A DNA stretch of 64,000 bases from Lichenicola cladoniae (lineage in GTDB: Bacteria > Pseudomonadota > Alphaproteobacteria > Acetobacterales > Acetobacteraceae): contig NZ_CP053708.1 of the NCBI RefSeq assembly GCF_013201075.1, forward strand, positions 2,919,501-2,983,500, given 5' to 3'. Below the pieces are notes generated by a model. That model searched no databases. It had not been told where the DNA came from and saw only the letters and a list, made by a program, of their open reading frames with translations. Position 1 is the stretch's first letter, and the number at the start of each line of letters is the position of its first letter. Below are positions 35,145 through 45,455 of this stretch, piece after piece. A program made the translations under genes and the position numbers.

Positions 35145-36683
35145 CTAGCTGAAATTGCTGCCAATCTGCTTGATGTCCACGAACCGCAACTCGGCGTTCA
35201 TTTCCGCGGTTCGGCGCATCATGAAAGCTGAGCTTGCGAGAAACACCGGGTCGCCATCCAAATCGTCCGCCATCGCGGTCCGGTTGGTGGCCACAAAGTT
35301 CGCCAGTCGCAGCTTGTCGCCGTCCACCCAACGCGCGAGCGAGAACGGCGTGGATTCAAAGCCGATCCCAACCCCGTATTCGCCGGCAAGGCGCGCCTGC
35401 AACACGTCGAGCTGCAGCGTGCCGACCACGCCGACGATCGGCGGGCTGCCATCCTGCGGTCGGAACAACTGCACCACGCCCTCTTCCGCCAGCTCCTGCA
35501 GCGCCTGACGCAGCTTCTTGGCCTTCATCGCATCGTCGAGCCGCACGCGCCTCAGGATCTCGGGCGCGAAATGCGGCACGCCGGTGAAGCGGAGCTCCTC
35601 CCCCTCGGTCAGCGTGTCGCCGATCCGGAGCGTACCGTGGTTCGGAATGCCGACGACGTCGCCGGCGTAGGCTTCCTCCGCAAGCTGCCGATCGCGGGCG
35701 AAAAAGAACTGCGGCGTGTGCAGCGCGAACTGCTTGCCCGACCGCACGTGCTTGACCCGCATGCCGCGCGTCAGCTGGCCGGAACAGACACGCGCGAACG
35801 CCATGCGGTCCCGGTGGTTCGGATCCATGTTGGCCTGGATCTTGAAAATCAGCGCGGTCATGGTCGGCTCGTCCGCCTGCACGACGCGGCCGTCGGTCGC
35901 CTGCGCGCGCGGCTGCGGCCCGAAGCTCACAAGCGCGTCGAGCAGGTCGGTCACGCCGATCTCGCGCATGGCGCTGCCGAAATAGACCGGCGTCAGATGG
36001 CCGGCGTCGAAGCTTTCCCTGTTCCATTCCGGCAACGCCGCCTGCACCAGCTCGAGTTCCTCGCCCAGGGCGATCATGCGTGGGTCAGACTGCTCCAACG
36101 GCACCGACACATGCACCTCGCGAGCGCGCAGGTCGTAGGTCCCGACGAAGTTGGAGGCACGTCCGATCGGCCAGGTCGCCGGCGCGGTGTCGAGTGCCAG
36201 CGCCTGCGATACCTCTTCCATTAACGCGAACGGGTCCTGCGCCTCGCGATCCATCTTGTTGACGAAGGTGATGATCGGGATGTCGCGGAGACGGCAGATC
36301 TCGAACAGCTTGAGGGTCCGGGCCTCGATGCCCTTGGCAGCATCGATCACCATGACCGCGGAATCGACTGCGGTCAGCGTCCGGTAGGTATCCTCGGAGA
36401 AATCCTCATGGCCGGGCGTGTCGAGCAGGTTGAAGATGCAGCCGCCATACTCGAACGTCATTACCGAGGTGACGACGGAGATGCCGCGGTCGCGCTCGAT
36501 CCCCATCCAGTCGGACCGGGTGCGGCGTCGCTCGCCTTTTGCGCGCACGTTGCCGGCGAGCTGGATCGCGCCGCCGGCGCGGAGCAGGCGCTCGGTCAGC
36601 GTGGTCTTGCCGGCGTCCGGATGCGAGATGATCGCGAAGGTGCGGCGGCGGGAGATTTCGGATGCTAGGTTGGACAAGGCCAA
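35145..36683 (-). CDS. prfC: peptide chain release factor 3
   Basis: 512 residues of translational GTPase. G1 SHPDAGKTTLTE near 20-31, G3 LLDTPGHEDFSEDTYR, G4 FVNKMDREA, then a domain-II beta barrel and the RF3 C-terminal domain. RF3 recycles RF1/RF2 after termination. No ATG is available before the G1 motif: the frame opens with TTG at 36683 (another TTG at 36677), immediately behind a hairpin, an odd translation start. Encoded apart from other translation genes except rpsD upstream. Confidence 0.93.
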   Translation of the reverse strand: MALSNLASEISRRRTFAIISHPDAGKTTLTERLLRAGGAIQLAGNVRAKGERRRTRSDWMGIERDRGISVVTSVMTFEYGGCIFNLLDTPGHEDFSEDTYRTLTAVDSAVMVIDAAKGIEARTLKLFEICRLRDIPIITFVNKMDREAQDPFALMEEVSQALALDTAPATWPIGRASNFVGTYDLRAREVHVSVPLEQSDPRMIALGEELELVQAALPEWNRESFDAGHLTPVYFGSAMREIGVTDLLDALVSFGPQPRAQATDGRVVQADEPTMTALIFKIQANMDPNHRDRMAFARVCSGQLTRGMRVKHVRSGKQFALHTPQFFFARDRQLAEEAYAGDVVGIPNHGTLRIGDTLTEGEELRFTGVPHFAPEILRRVRLDDAMKAKKLRQALQELAEEGVVQLFRPQDGSPPIVGVVGTLQLDVLQARLAGEYGVGIGFESTPFSLARWVDGDKLRLANFVATNRTAMADDLDGDPVFLASSAFMMRRTAEMNAELRFVDIKQIGSNFS

Positions 36684-36802
36684 GGGGCTCCGCCCCTGGA
36701 CCTAGCCCAAGGGCTGTCGCCCTTGGAACCCAGGGTTTAGATAATTGGGTGTCCAGAGGGCGACTGCCCTCTGGTGGAGTTGCAGGAGGTGGAACCTCCT
36801 GC
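36683..36802. repeat. array of four consecutive hairpins between rpsD and prfC
   Basis: Four perfect short stem-loops follow each other: aggggc/gcccct at 36683-36697 (3-nt loop), ccaagggc/gcccttgg at 36707-36726 (4-nt loop), ccagagggc/gccctctgg at 36753-36774 (4-nt loop) and gcaggaggt/acctcctgc at 36782-36802 (3-nt loop). The stems are different sequences, so this is not a tandem duplication. No T-run follows, so simple intrinsic termination is not obvious. The array lies downstream of rpsD and its last hairpin touches the prfC TTG start. GGGGC-type palindromes like the first are common between genes in Acetobacteraceae. Confidence 0.75.
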
Positions 36803-36810
36803 GGTAACCA

Positions 36811-37428
36811 TCAGCGCGAGTAGAACTCGACGACCAGGTTCGGTTCCATCGACACCGGATACGGCACGTCCGACAGCTTCGGGCTGCGCTGGAACTTGCC
36901 CTTCATCGCACGATGATCGACCTCGAGATATTCCGGAACATCCCGCTCGCCGCTCTGTGCGGCATCGAGCACGACGGCCAGCTGCTTCGACTTCTCGCGA
37001 ACCTCGATCGCATCGCCGTCGCGCACCAGGAAGGACGGAATGTTGACCTTCTTGCCGTTGACGGTGACGTGGCCATGGTTGACGAACTGGCGGGCGGCGA
37101 ACGGCGTCATCGCGAACTTGAGGCGATAGATCACCGCATCCAGCCGGCGCTCGAGCAGGTCGATCAGGTTCTCCGAGGTGTCGCCCTTGCGACGGACGGC
37201 CTCGTCATAATACTTGCGGAACTGCTTCTCGCTGATGTTGCCGTAATAGCCCTTGAGCTTCTGCTTCGCCATCAGCTGGACATTGAAGTCCGAGGGCTTC
37301 TGCTTGCGGCGCTGGCCGTGCTGGCCCGGGCCGTATTCGCGCTTGTTGATTGGCGACTTCGCACGACCCCAGAGATTGACGCCGAGGCGGCGGTTGATCT
37401 TGTACTTGCTTTCGAGGCGCTTGGTCAC
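36811..37428 (-). CDS. rpsD: 30S ribosomal protein S4
   Basis: 205 residues with a GTG start at 37428 and AAAGGAG upstream. Typical S4 order: N-terminal [20 protein letters not shown] and the basic [17 protein letters not shown] loop, then the S4 RNA-binding domain from [13 protein letters not shown] through [21 protein letters not shown]4 nucleates 30S assembly on 16S rRNA helices. As in other alphaproteobacteria it is encoded alone rather than with rpsK-rpoA. Hairpins follow directly after the stop. Confidence 0.97.
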   Translation of the reverse strand: MTKRLESKYKINRRLGVNLWGRAKSPINKREYGPGQHGQRRKQKPSDFNVQLMAKQKLKGYYGNISEKQFRKYYDEAVRRKGDTSENLIDLLERRLDAVIYRLKFAMTPFAARQFVNHGHVTVNGKKVNIPSFLVRDGDAIEVREKSKQLAVVLDAAQSGERDVPEYLEVDHRAMKGKFQRSPKLSDVPYPVSMEPNLVVEFYSR

Positions 37429-37659
37429 GAGCGCGCTCCTTTCTTTTCTTCGGTGCGGCGCGCGTTCAGGCCAGAAACCCGTCGCCCTGTTCCGCTTGTT
37501 GCACCGGTAGGCCGCGACCGGATTTGGTCGCGACGGGCGCAGTCCGTATCATTGGGGCCGCTGCCTCGTATGCAGGTGCAGCACCAACCGGACCGTCCAC
37601 GTTCCCGGCAGTGCGGCGGCGTATAGGTGCGACAGGCGGCCAAGTCAATGTTTGGCGAG

Positions 37660-38466
37660 TCAGCTGGCCTCGTCGCGACCGCGCAGCCGGCGCCCCAGGG
37701 CGAGCTCCGTCACCACACCGTGCAGCGTGCGCAGCTCCTGCTGGGTCACCTCGCCGCGCTCGAAGAAGTGCCACAGGTTGCGCACCATGCCGGGGCGCTT
37801 GGGCATGTTGCGCAGGAAGCCGCAGGCGTCGAGCTCGCGCACCAGATGGGTCATGAAGTTGCCAAGCTCGCCCTTGGTGGCGACCTGGGTCTCGTTGGTC
37901 ATCAGCACGCGGGCGGGGATTTCCTCCTCGCCATTCTCCCCGGCGGCACTCAGCCACCACTCGTAGGCCATAATCATGACCGCCTGGGCGAGATTGAGAG
38001 ACGAGAAGTCAGGGTTTAGCGGATAGCGGATCAACGCGTCGGTCCGCGCCATGTCGTCGTTGTCGAGCCCTGCCCGCTCCGGTCCGAACAGCAGGCCGAC
38101 GCCGAGGCCGCGCCGGCTGATCTCGCGGATCTCGGCCGCCCCGCCGCGCGCGGTCAGGATCGGCTTCACGATATGGCGCGGCCTCGGGCAGGTCGCGAAC
38201 ACCCGGTGCAGGTCCGATACCGCGTCGTCCACGTCGGGATGCACCGTGGCCGCGTCCAGGATGCGATCAGCGCCGGAGGCCGAGCGCCAAGCGCGTTCCT
38301 GCGGCCAGCCATCGCGCGGCGCCACCAGCCGCAGGTGGAACAGGCCGCCATTGGCCATGGCGCGCGCCACCGCACCGATATTCTCGGCCAGTTGCGGACG
38401 CACCAGCACCACGACCGGGCTGTTGCCGATCGGGCTGAGGTCGGCGCCGCCGTCGCGGCCGGTCAT
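37660..38466 (-). CDS. SPOUT RNA methyltransferase (TrmJ/TrmH-like)
   Basis: 268 residues. SPOUT knot motifs: VVVLVRPQLAENIGAVARAM at 18-37 (motif 1), LLFGPERAGLDNDDM (motif 2) and YPLNPDFSSLNLAQAVMIMA (motif 3), with a C-terminal helical extension as in TrmJ. It is expected to 2'-O-methylate tRNA position 32 with SAM. The start overlaps the cysS stop (ATGA), so the two are co-transcribed; linkage of a tRNA-modifying enzyme to a tRNA synthetase is sensible. Confidence 0.87.
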   Translation of the reverse strand: MTGRDGGADLSPIGNSPVVVLVRPQLAENIGAVARAMANGGLFHLRLVAPRDGWPQERAWRSASGADRILDAATVHPDVDDAVSDLHRVFATCPRPRHIVKPILTARGGAAEIREISRRGLGVGLLFGPERAGLDNDDMARTDALIRYPLNPDFSSLNLAQAVMIMAYEWWLSAAGENGEEEIPARVLMTNETQVATKGELGNFMTHLVRELDACGFLRNMPKRPGMVRNLWHFFERGEVTQQELRTLHGVVTELALGRRLRGRDEAS

Positions 38467-39815
38467 GCGCGGCGCCAGCTCGTGCCGTCCGGTCCATCCT
38501 CGAGCACGATACCGTCGGCCAGGAGCGTGGCGCGGATCGCGTCCGCCCGGGCAAAATCACGCAACTTGCGGGCCTGCAGCCGTTCGGCGATGGCCGCCTG
38601 GATCGCCGGCTCATCGACGCCTGACCGGAACCAGGCTTCGGGGGTCAGGCGCAGTATGCCGATCGCGCGGCCAGCTGCCCGGAGCCCGAGGCCCGATGCG
38701 GCATCACCGGCCAGTGCGGCATCAGCCAAGCGGTGCAGCACGGCCATCACGCCGGGCGTGTTGAGGTCCTGGCACAGTGCGTCGACCACTGCCGCCGGAA
38801 CCGGCTCGTCGCCGCGCTCCGGTGGCAGGTTGCAGGCGGCGATCGCCCGATAGAACCGGTCGAGCGTTCGCCGTGCGTCGACCAGGCCGGTGCGGGTGAA
38901 GTTCAGCACCGACCGGTAGTGGGTCTGCATCAGCAGAAGGCGCAACGCCTCCGGTGGGGTATCGGCCAGGATCTCGCGCACCGTGAAGAAATTCCCGAGG
39001 CTCTTGGACATCTTCTCGCCATCGACGAGCAGCATCGCGTTATGCAGCCAGATGTTGGCGAACCGGCTGCCAGGATAGCCGCACAGGCTCTGCGCGCGCT
39101 CGTTCTCATGGTGGGGAAACAGCAGGTCGTCGCCGCCACCGTGAATGTCGAAGCTGTCGCCGAGATAGCGGTGCGCCATCGCACTGCATTCGATGTGCCA
39201 ACCCGGGCGGCCACGGCCCCATGGGCTGTCCCAGCCGGGCAGCTCAGGCGTCGAGGGCTTCCATAACACGAAGTCGCCGGCATCGCGCTTGTAGGATGCG
39301 ACCTCGACCCGGGCACCGGCGATCAACTCGTCAGGATCCCGCCCGGACAGCCGGCCGTAATCGCCGAAATGCCGTACCGAGAACAGAACGTGCCCGTCTG
39401 CCTCATAGGCATGGTCGGACCCGATCAGGCTGCCGATCAACGTGATCATGTCGGCGATATGGTGGGTGGCGCGCGGCTCGATGTCCGGCGCCAGAATACC
39501 GGCGGCGGCGAGATCGGCATGCAGGTCGGCGATCGTCTCGGCGGTCAGCACCTCGATAGCGATGCCGCGCTCGGCGGCGCGCGCATTGATCTTGTCGTCC
39601 ACGTCGGTGATGTTGCGCACGAAGGTGACACGCGGGTAGAGCAGCCGCAGCAGCCGGACCAGCAGGTCGGCGGATAGCGCCGCCCGCAGGTTACCGATAT
39701 GCGCCAGGTCATAAACGGTCGGGCCGCAGTAATAGAGACGGACATGGTCGGGATCGAGCGGCACGAAGGGTGCCGTTCTCCTGGTCAGGCTGTCATGAAG
39801 CACAAGTTCGGGCAT
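38463..39815 (-). CDS. cysS: cysteinyl-tRNA synthetase
   Basis: 450 residues from ATG 39815; the open frame continues upstream into the MATE gene region but homology starts here. Class I synthetase motifs: HIGN at 39-42, KMSKS near 267-271. Zinc ligands: Cys30 in YYCGPTVYD, Cys in WHIECSAMA and the following FPHHENERAQS histidine pair. Charges tRNA-Cys. Divergent from the MATE gene; overlaps the downstream methyltransferase by 4 nt. Confidence 0.95.
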   Translation of the reverse strand: MPELVLHDSLTRRTAPFVPLDPDHVRLYYCGPTVYDLAHIGNLRAALSADLLVRLLRLLYPRVTFVRNITDVDDKINARAAERGIAIEVLTAETIADLHADLAAAGILAPDIEPRATHHIADMITLIGSLIGSDHAYEADGHVLFSVRHFGDYGRLSGRDPDELIAGARVEVASYKRDAGDFVLWKPSTPELPGWDSPWGRGRPGWHIECSAMAHRYLGDSFDIHGGGDDLLFPHHENERAQSLCGYPGSRFANIWLHNAMLLVDGEKMSKSLGNFFTVREILADTPPEALRLLLMQTHYRSVLNFTRTGLVDARRTLDRFYRAIAACNLPPERGDEPVPAAVVDALCQDLNTPGVMAVLHRLADAALAGDAASGLGLRAAGRAIGILRLTPEAWFRSGVDEPAIQAAIAERLQARKLRDFARADAIRATLLADGIVLEDGPDGTSWRRA

Positions 39816-39900
39816 TGGCGGGTTTTGCGGCATCGGTGCGGTGCCGGCAAGCACATCCGCATGTTCGGGCGCAGCCGCGCGACCGTGCGGAGGAGACCGC

Positions 39901-41301
39901 ATGAGCACGCACCTCGCTGCGCGAACGACGATGGCCGGACACGCGAAGGCGCTGCTTCGGCTCGCGGTTCCGCTCGCCCTGTCGAGCCTGTCGCAGATGG
40001 CGATGGGCCTGACCGACAGCGTCCTGCTGGGCGGAATCGGCGGCGGTGCGCTGGCGGCCGGCGGGCTGGCGGCGTCGTTGTTCTTCACCGTGTTGGTGAT
40101 CCTGCAGGGTGCCCTGATCGCCGCCGGGGTGCTGGCGGCGCAGGCGCTCGGCGCCGGGGACGATCGTCGGGTGGCTTCGCTGTACGGGACCGGGCTGGTA
40201 GTGGGATCGGTGCTCAGCCTGATCGCCTTCGCCGGCTTCAGCCTGGTGAAGCCGGCGCTGCTGGTTATGCACGAGCCGCCGGTGCTGGCGAATGATGTCG
40301 GCATCTACATGGATGTCTTGCGCTGGGGGTGTCCCGCCTCTCTTGCGTGCCTCGGCATGCTGCGGGCGATCCTGCCGGCGATCGACGAAGCCGGGCTGCT
40401 GCTCTGGGTGATGCCGCCGATGGTGGTGGTCAACGGGCTGCTGAACTACGGCCTGATCCACGGGTTCGACCTGTCCGGCTGGCACCTATTGCCGGCACTC
40501 GGGCTCCGGGGCTCGGCCCTGGCAACCACGCTCACGCTCTGGCTCACCGTCACGATCCTGTTCGTCCTGCTGCATAGGAGCCCGGCCGGCCGACGGCTGG
40601 TGACCCCGCCACGGTTCTCGCCCGGTGAGATCCGGACGATCGCCCGCATGGGCCTGCCGATCTCGGTCACGATCGCCGCGGAGACGCTCTTGTTCCTGGT
40701 GGCTGGGCTCGCGGCCGGCCGGCTGGGGGCATCGGCGCTCACGGCGCACCAGGTGGTGCTGAGCATCACCGCCTTCATCTTCATGGTGCCGCTGTCGCTT
40801 GGCCAGGCGGCCAACGTCCGGGTCGGCCTGGCCTTTGGCGCCGGCGACATGGCGGACGCCAGGCGGGCCGGCTTCGCGGCAACCGGGGTGGTCGTTATGG
40901 TCATGACAACGATCGGCCTTGTGCTGCTGCTTGTCCCGCACCGGCTTGCATCGGTGTTCCTGGACCCGCACGTGGCGGCAAACGACGCGTCGATCCGGAC
41001 CGTGGTGGCCCTGCTCGGCATCGCGGCACTGTTCCAGGTGGCGGACGGGATCCAGGTGGTGGCGCTCGGCGCACTGCGCGGCCTGGGCGACACCGCGGTC
41101 CCAATGGTGCTGGCGACGATCGGCTACTGGGCGATCGGTGCGCCGCTCGGCTGGTGGACCGCATTCCGGCTCGGGCTGGGAGCGGCGGGGCTATGGATCG
41201 GTCTCGCGGTGGCGCTCGGTGCGGTGGCGGTGATGATGATGCTGCGGTTCATCGCCAGGACCGGCACGAGACGCCGAAACGAAAAACGCCTGCCGCGGTG
41301 A
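39901..41301 (+). CDS. MATE-family efflux transporter
   Basis: 466 residues from ATG 39901, preceded by GGAGGAGA. Twelve helices in two pseudo-symmetric halves: LALSSLSQMAMGLTDSVLLG starts the N-half and GLPISVTIAAETLLFLVAGL the C-half, with AHQVVLSITAFIFMVPLSLG, the hallmark MATE helix. NorM/DinF-like pumps export drugs or metabolites with Na+ or H+. The final codons and the stop lie inside the hairpin shared with the cyo operon. Confidence 0.9.
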   Translation: MSTHLAARTTMAGHAKALLRLAVPLALSSLSQMAMGLTDSVLLGGIGGGALAAGGLAASLFFTVLVILQGALIAAGVLAAQALGAGDDRRVASLYGTGLVVGSVLSLIAFAGFSLVKPALLVMHEPPVLANDVGIYMDVLRWGCPASLACLGMLRAILPAIDEAGLLLWVMPPMVVVNGLLNYGLIHGFDLSGWHLLPALGLRGSALATTLTLWLTVTILFVLLHRSPAGRRLVTPPRFSPGEIRTIARMGLPISVTIAAETLLFLVAGLAAGRLGASALTAHQVVLSITAFIFMVPLSLGQAANVRVGLAFGAGDMADARRAGFAATGVVVMVMTTIGLVLLLVPHRLASVFLDPHVAANDASIRTVVALLGIAALFQVADGIQVVALGALRGLGDTAVPMVLATIGYWAIGAPLGWWTAFRLGLGAAGLWIGLAVALGAVAVMMMLRFIARTGTRRRNEKRLPR

Positions 41302-41314
41302 GCGGCAGGCGTTT
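41284..41314. terminator. intrinsic terminator of cyoABCD, overlapping the MATE stop codon
   Basis: aaacgcctgccgc (41284-41296) pairs perfectly with gcggcaggcgttt (41302-41314), giving a 13-bp GC-rich stem with a 5-nt loop. Read on the minus strand it is followed by a five-T run, a good intrinsic terminator 27 nt after the cyoD stop. On the plus strand it ends the MATE gene, whose TGA is in the loop, so the signal serves two converging genes. Confidence 0.85.
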
Positions 41315-41341
41315 CAGACGCGCGAGGATCGGCGGGGAGAG

Positions 41342-41779
41342 CTACATGCCCCCCATGCCACCGGGCTTCGGCTCGGTCCCCTGGGCCTGGCTTGCAGTCG
41401 GGACGGCCGGGACCTCGGGGGTCATCATGTTCTCGGAAATGTTGTGCATGATCCACAGCGAGCCGGTGATCAGGATGAACACCACCAGCAGCGCAAAGCC
41501 GAACGCCGTGACGTTCCAGCGCTGCTCGGAGGCTGCACTCATATGCAGGAAGCAGACGAGGTGCACGAAGATCTGGATGATCGCCAGCAAGGCGATCGTC
41601 GGAACCAGCCACCCGTTCGGCAACGTGCCGGGCACCATGATCGGATAGAAAGCCGCCACGGTAAGGATGACCGAGAGCGTGAAGCCGACGCCGTAGGCAC
41701 CGTATCCGGCATGGCCGGCACCGCCGGATCCCTCGATGTGGGTCTTGTGGGAGTGTCCGTGCAGGGCAGGATGATCCAT
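41342..41779 (-). CDS. cyoD: cytochrome bo3 quinol oxidase subunit IV
   Basis: 145 residues from ATG 41779, sharing one base with the cyoC stop. His-rich cytoplasmic N-terminus ([17 protein letters not shown]), then three membrane helices including VGFTLSVILTVAAFYPIM and IQIFVHLVCFLHM, as in COX4-type CyoD. The C-terminal tail is longer than the E. coli protein (109 aa) and ends in a Gly/Pro/Met-rich GTEPKPGGMGGM. Assists assembly of the CuB centre. Confidence 0.92.
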   Translation of the reverse strand: MDHPALHGHSHKTHIEGSGGAGHAGYGAYGVGFTLSVILTVAAFYPIMVPGTLPNGWLVPTIALLAIIQIFVHLVCFLHMSAASEQRWNVTAFGFALLVVFILITGSLWIMHNISENMMTPEVPAVPTASQAQGTEPKPGGMGGM

Positions 41780-42393
41780 CACCGGACCCCCATCAGATAG
41801 ACCAGTGTGAAGACGCAGATCCAGACGATGTCCAGGAAATGCCAGAACAGGCTGAGACACATCAGCCGGTTCACGTAGACGGTGGTCAGGCCCTTCTTCA
41901 GCACGACCATCTGGAAGATCAGCACCGACATCCAGAGCAGGCCACACGTGACGTGCAATCCGTGTGTCGCAACCAGGGTGAAGAATGCGGACAGGAACGC
42001 GCTCTTGTCCGGGCCATGACCCTCTGCCACCAGATGATGGAACTCGTTGATTTCCATAGCCACGAAGCCGGCGCCGAGCAGGAACGTCACCGCCAGCCAG
42101 GTGATGACCTGGCGGAGGTTACGCTGGTAGGCGCCGATCATGGCGAAGCCGTAGGTCGATGAACTGACCAGAAGCAGCGCCGTCTCAACGCCCACGTATC
42201 TCAGGTTGAAGATGTCTCGCCCGCTGACGTCACCCGCATACTGGTGACGCGCTACAGCGAAGCCGGCGAACAGGGTCGCAAACAGAATGCAGTCGGTCAT
42301 CAGGTAGAGCCAGAAGCCGAACACGTTGTTCGGCTCGTGGGAGTGATCCTCAGCGAACTCGCCGTGATGTGCGACGAGTGAATCAGGCGACAT
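41779..42393 (-). CDS. cyoC: cytochrome bo3 quinol oxidase subunit III
   Basis: 204 residues, five hydrophobic helices. [20 protein letters not shown] at the start and [11 protein letters not shown] in the C-terminal half are typical of CyoC. The start lies inside the cyoB end (11-nt overlap), so translation is coupled. Stabilises the oxidase; no redox centre of its own. Confidence 0.95.
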   Translation of the reverse strand: MSPDSLVAHHGEFAEDHSHEPNNVFGFWLYLMTDCILFATLFAGFAVARHQYAGDVSGRDIFNLRYVGVETALLLVSSSTYGFAMIGAYQRNLRQVITWLAVTFLLGAGFVAMEINEFHHLVAEGHGPDKSAFLSAFFTLVATHGLHVTCGLLWMSVLIFQMVVLKKGLTTVYVNRLMCLSLFWHFLDIVWICVFTLVYLMGVR

Positions 42394-44374
42394 GAGTGAA
42401 CTCCAGGCTGGCGACGCGGGCCTTATGCAGCCCCTCGATGCGGGCCACCTCGGCCGCCGGCACGTAGTAGTCGATATCGTCGTTGCACGAGCGGACGATG
42501 AAGGTGCCGACCACGACGAGCATGCCGACGATGGCGAGCCACCAGATGTGCCAGATCAGCGCGAACCCGACCACGCCGGCAGCGACCGACATGATGAAGC
42601 CGGCCGGCGTGTTCCGCGGCATGTGGATGTCGGAATAGACCGGCGTCTCACGTGCTTCGATGCCACGCTTCTTGGTCTCGTTGAAGGCGTCGAGTGCGTC
42701 GACATGCGGCAGAACGGCGAAGTTGTAGAAGGGCGGCGGCGAGGAGGTGGACCACTCCAGGGTCCGGCCGTTCCACGGATCGCCAGTCACGTCCATGTTC
42801 TGGGCACGATCGCGGATGCTGACATAGAGCTGGATGATCTGGCAGATGACGCCGCCCAGCACGATAAGCGCGCCGAGTGCCGCCACGACCAGGTATGGGG
42901 TCCAGGCCGGGTTGTCATAATGGTTCATGCGGCGGGTCATGCCCATGAAGCCAAGCGCATAGAGCGGAAGGAAGGCAACGTAGAAGCCGACGAACCAGCC
43001 CCAGAACGACGCCCTGCCCCAGCCATCGTGCAGCTTGAAGCCCAGCGCCTTCGGGAACCAGTAGGCGTAGCCGGCGAGGTAGCCGAACAGCACGCCGCCG
43101 ATGATGACGTTATGGAAATGGGCGATCAGGAACAAGCTGTTGTGCAGCACCCAGTCGTTGCCCGGAAGTGCCAGCATGACGCCGGTCATGCCGCCAATTG
43201 TGAAAGTCACCATGAAGCCGACCGTCCACAGCATTGGCGCCGTATAGCTGATGCGACCACGATACATGGTGAACAGCCAGTTGAAGATCTTCACCCCGGT
43301 CGGGATCGAGATGATCATCGTCGTGATGCCGAAGAAGGCATTCACGTTGGCGCCCGAGCCCATCGTGAAGAAGTGGTGGAGCCAGACGACGAACGACAGG
43401 AAGGTGATGCAGACCGTCGCGTAGACCATGGCCACGTAGCCGAACAGCCGCTTGCGCGCGAAGGTCGGGACCACCTCGGAGAAGATGCCGAAGGCCGGCA
43501 GGATCAGGATGTAGACTTCCGGATGACCCCAGCACCAGATGAGGTTCATGTACATCATCTGGTTCCCACCAAGGTCGTTGGTGAAGAAGTGCATGCCCAG
43601 ATAACGGTCCAGCGACAGCATCCCGAAGGTGACGGTCAGGATCGGGAACGCCGCCATGATCAGGATGGAGGTGCACAGGATGGTCCAGGTGAAGATCGGC
43701 ATGCGCATCCAGGTCATGCCCGGGGCACGCATCTTCACGATGGTGACGAAGAAGTTCACGCCGGTCAGCAGTGTGCCGAGACCGGTGAGCTGGAGACTCC
43801 AGATATAGTAGTCAACGCCGACACCAGGGCTGAACTTGAGCTCCGACAGCGGCGGATAGGCTAGCCAGCCGACCTGTCCAAACTCGCCGATCACCAGCGA
43901 GACGTTGACCAGCATCGCACCGACCGCGGTCATCCAGAAGCTGAACGAATTCAGGAACGGGAAGGCGACGTCGCGGGCACCGATCTGGAGAGGCACGGCG
44001 ATGTTCATCAGCCCGATCATGAACGGCATCGCCATGAAGAAGATCATGATGGTGCCATGGGCGGTGAAGATCTGGTCATAATGGTGAGGCGGCAGGAAGC
44101 CTGGCCGGCCGCCCGAGGCCATGACCTGCTGCGAGCGCATCAGCAACGCATCCGAGAAGCCACGGAGCAGCATGACGAGCGCAACGATGATGTACATTAC
44201 GCCGATCTTCTTATGATCGACCGAGGTGACCCACTCTGTCCAGAGATAGGCCCACTTCTTATAATATGTGACAGCGCCCAGCACGACCAGCGCCACGACG
44301 CCCATGAAATAGGCGGCGCCCATTTCGATCGGCTGGTCGAACGGAATGTCCGCGAGCGAGAGCTTTCCCAACAT
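42383..44374 (-). CDS. cyoB: cytochrome bo3 quinol oxidase subunit I
   Basis: 663 residues, matching E. coli CyoB (663). Heme-copper oxidase hallmarks are intact: [40 protein letters not shown] (CuB His and cross-linked Tyr region), [10 protein letters not shown] (CuB His pair) and [14 protein letters not shown] (heme b and heme o ligands). Catalyses quinol oxidation by O2 with proton pumping, expected for the aerobic lifestyle of acetic acid bacteria. Second gene of cyoABCD. Confidence 0.98.
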   Translation of the reverse strand: MLGKLSLADIPFDQPIEMGAAYFMGVVALVVLGAVTYYKKWAYLWTEWVTSVDHKKIGVMYIIVALVMLLRGFSDALLMRSQQVMASGGRPGFLPPHHYDQIFTAHGTIMIFFMAMPFMIGLMNIAVPLQIGARDVAFPFLNSFSFWMTAVGAMLVNVSLVIGEFGQVGWLAYPPLSELKFSPGVGVDYYIWSLQLTGLGTLLTGVNFFVTIVKMRAPGMTWMRMPIFTWTILCTSILIMAAFPILTVTFGMLSLDRYLGMHFFTNDLGGNQMMYMNLIWCWGHPEVYILILPAFGIFSEVVPTFARKRLFGYVAMVYATVCITFLSFVVWLHHFFTMGSGANVNAFFGITTMIISIPTGVKIFNWLFTMYRGRISYTAPMLWTVGFMVTFTIGGMTGVMLALPGNDWVLHNSLFLIAHFHNVIIGGVLFGYLAGYAYWFPKALGFKLHDGWGRASFWGWFVGFYVAFLPLYALGFMGMTRRMNHYDNPAWTPYLVVAALGALIVLGGVICQIIQLYVSIRDRAQNMDVTGDPWNGRTLEWSTSSPPPFYNFAVLPHVDALDAFNETKKRGIEARETPVYSDIHMPRNTPAGFIMSVAAGVVGFALIWHIWWLAIVGMLVVVGTFIVRSCNDDIDYYVPAAEVARIEGLHKARVASLEFTHVA

Positions 44375-44378
44375 TGGT

Positions 44379-45251
44379 CTACTCCTTCATGCCGGAGTGG
44401 AAGCTCTCGGCCTTGCCAAGATACTTGGCGATGATCTCGTTGAAGAGGTTCGGCTCTACCGTGGAAAAATACCTCACTGGGGCTTTTTCCTCGGGTGCCG
44501 CGACCTTCGAATAGTCGGCGGCATCGATAACAGCAGGAGACTTCTTGGCATTGGCCACCCAGTCGGCGAATTTAGCGTCTGTCGTGGATATGGCGTTGAA
44601 GTGCATGTCCGAAAAGCCGCGACCACTATAGAAAGACGACAATCCCGGGAATGTTCCTTGCTGATTGGCGATCAGGTGCAGCTGGGTCTTCATTCCGGCC
44701 ATCGCGTAGATCTGGCTGCCGAGCTCGGGGATGAAGAACGAGTTCATCACCGCGTCCGAGGTGATATGGAAGGTGACCGGAGTGTTCACCGGGAAGGCGA
44801 TCTCGTTGATCGTGGCGATTCCCTGGTCCGGGTAGATGAACAGCCACTTCCAGTCCAGCGCCACGACCTCGATGTTGATCGGCTTCTTGCTGCTGACCAG
44901 CGGCCTGTACGGGTCGAGCTCGTGGGTGCTGGTCCAGGTCAGGACGCCCAGGAACAGGATGATCGCGCAGGGAATGCCCCAGCAGAAGATCTCGATGATG
45001 CTCGAATGCGCCCAGTCGGGCTCGTAGCGCGCACCGGCGCCCTCGCGGTAGCGCCAGGCGAACCAAAGGGTCAGGATGATCACCGGGATGACGATGACCA
45101 GCATGGCGTAGGTCGAGGTTAGAATGAGCGATTTCTGCGCCATGCCGACCGCGCCCTTGGGATCAAGGATCGAATATTTGCAGCCGGTCAGCATCGTCAG
45201 TGCCGCCAGAGCGAGTGCTCCGGGTAATGGCGGCAGTCTCTTGGTTCTCAT
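44379..45251 (-). CDS. cyoA: cytochrome bo3 quinol oxidase subunit II
   Basis: 290 residues from ATG 45251 with GAGGGA upstream; the open frame extends another 56 codons but homology and lipobox fix this start. Signal peptide with lipobox LTGC (Cys24 region), two membrane helices, then a periplasmic cupredoxin domain without the CuA cysteines, as expected for a quinol oxidase. [20 protein letters not shown] and [14 protein letters not shown] are CyoA-specific. First gene of the operon; its promoter should lie in the 204-bp gap to gltX. Confidence 0.95.
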   Translation of the reverse strand: MRTKRLPPLPGALALAALTMLTGCKYSILDPKGAVGMAQKSLILTSTYAMLVIVIPVIILTLWFAWRYREGAGARYEPDWAHSSIIEIFCWGIPCAIILFLGVLTWTSTHELDPYRPLVSSKKPINIEVVALDWKWLFIYPDQGIATINEIAFPVNTPVTFHITSDAVMNSFFIPELGSQIYAMAGMKTQLHLIANQQGTFPGLSSFYSGRGFSDMHFNAISTTDAKFADWVANAKKSPAVIDAADYSKVAAPEEKAPVRYFSTVEPNLFNEIIAKYLGKAESFHSGMKE

Positions 45252-45455
45252 TCCATCCCTCGTCGATCTCATCAGTCGTGTAATCCCAGGGCCGTCACTG
45301 CGACCAGCGAACGGCTCAGGGCGACGAACCGGCTCGGATTGAGCATGCAGGACGTCATACACCCTGTTTTGGACCTGTTTCCGCGTTACCGCACTGCACA
45401 AAAAGCGTTTCGCACTCATCGCTGGATTGCATCTGCGTCATGAATGCCCGGTAAC

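Noticed and set aside
42392-43864. 490-codon plus-strand open frame opposite cyoB
   Set aside because: Antisense of cyoB, His/Asp/Arg-rich artefact.
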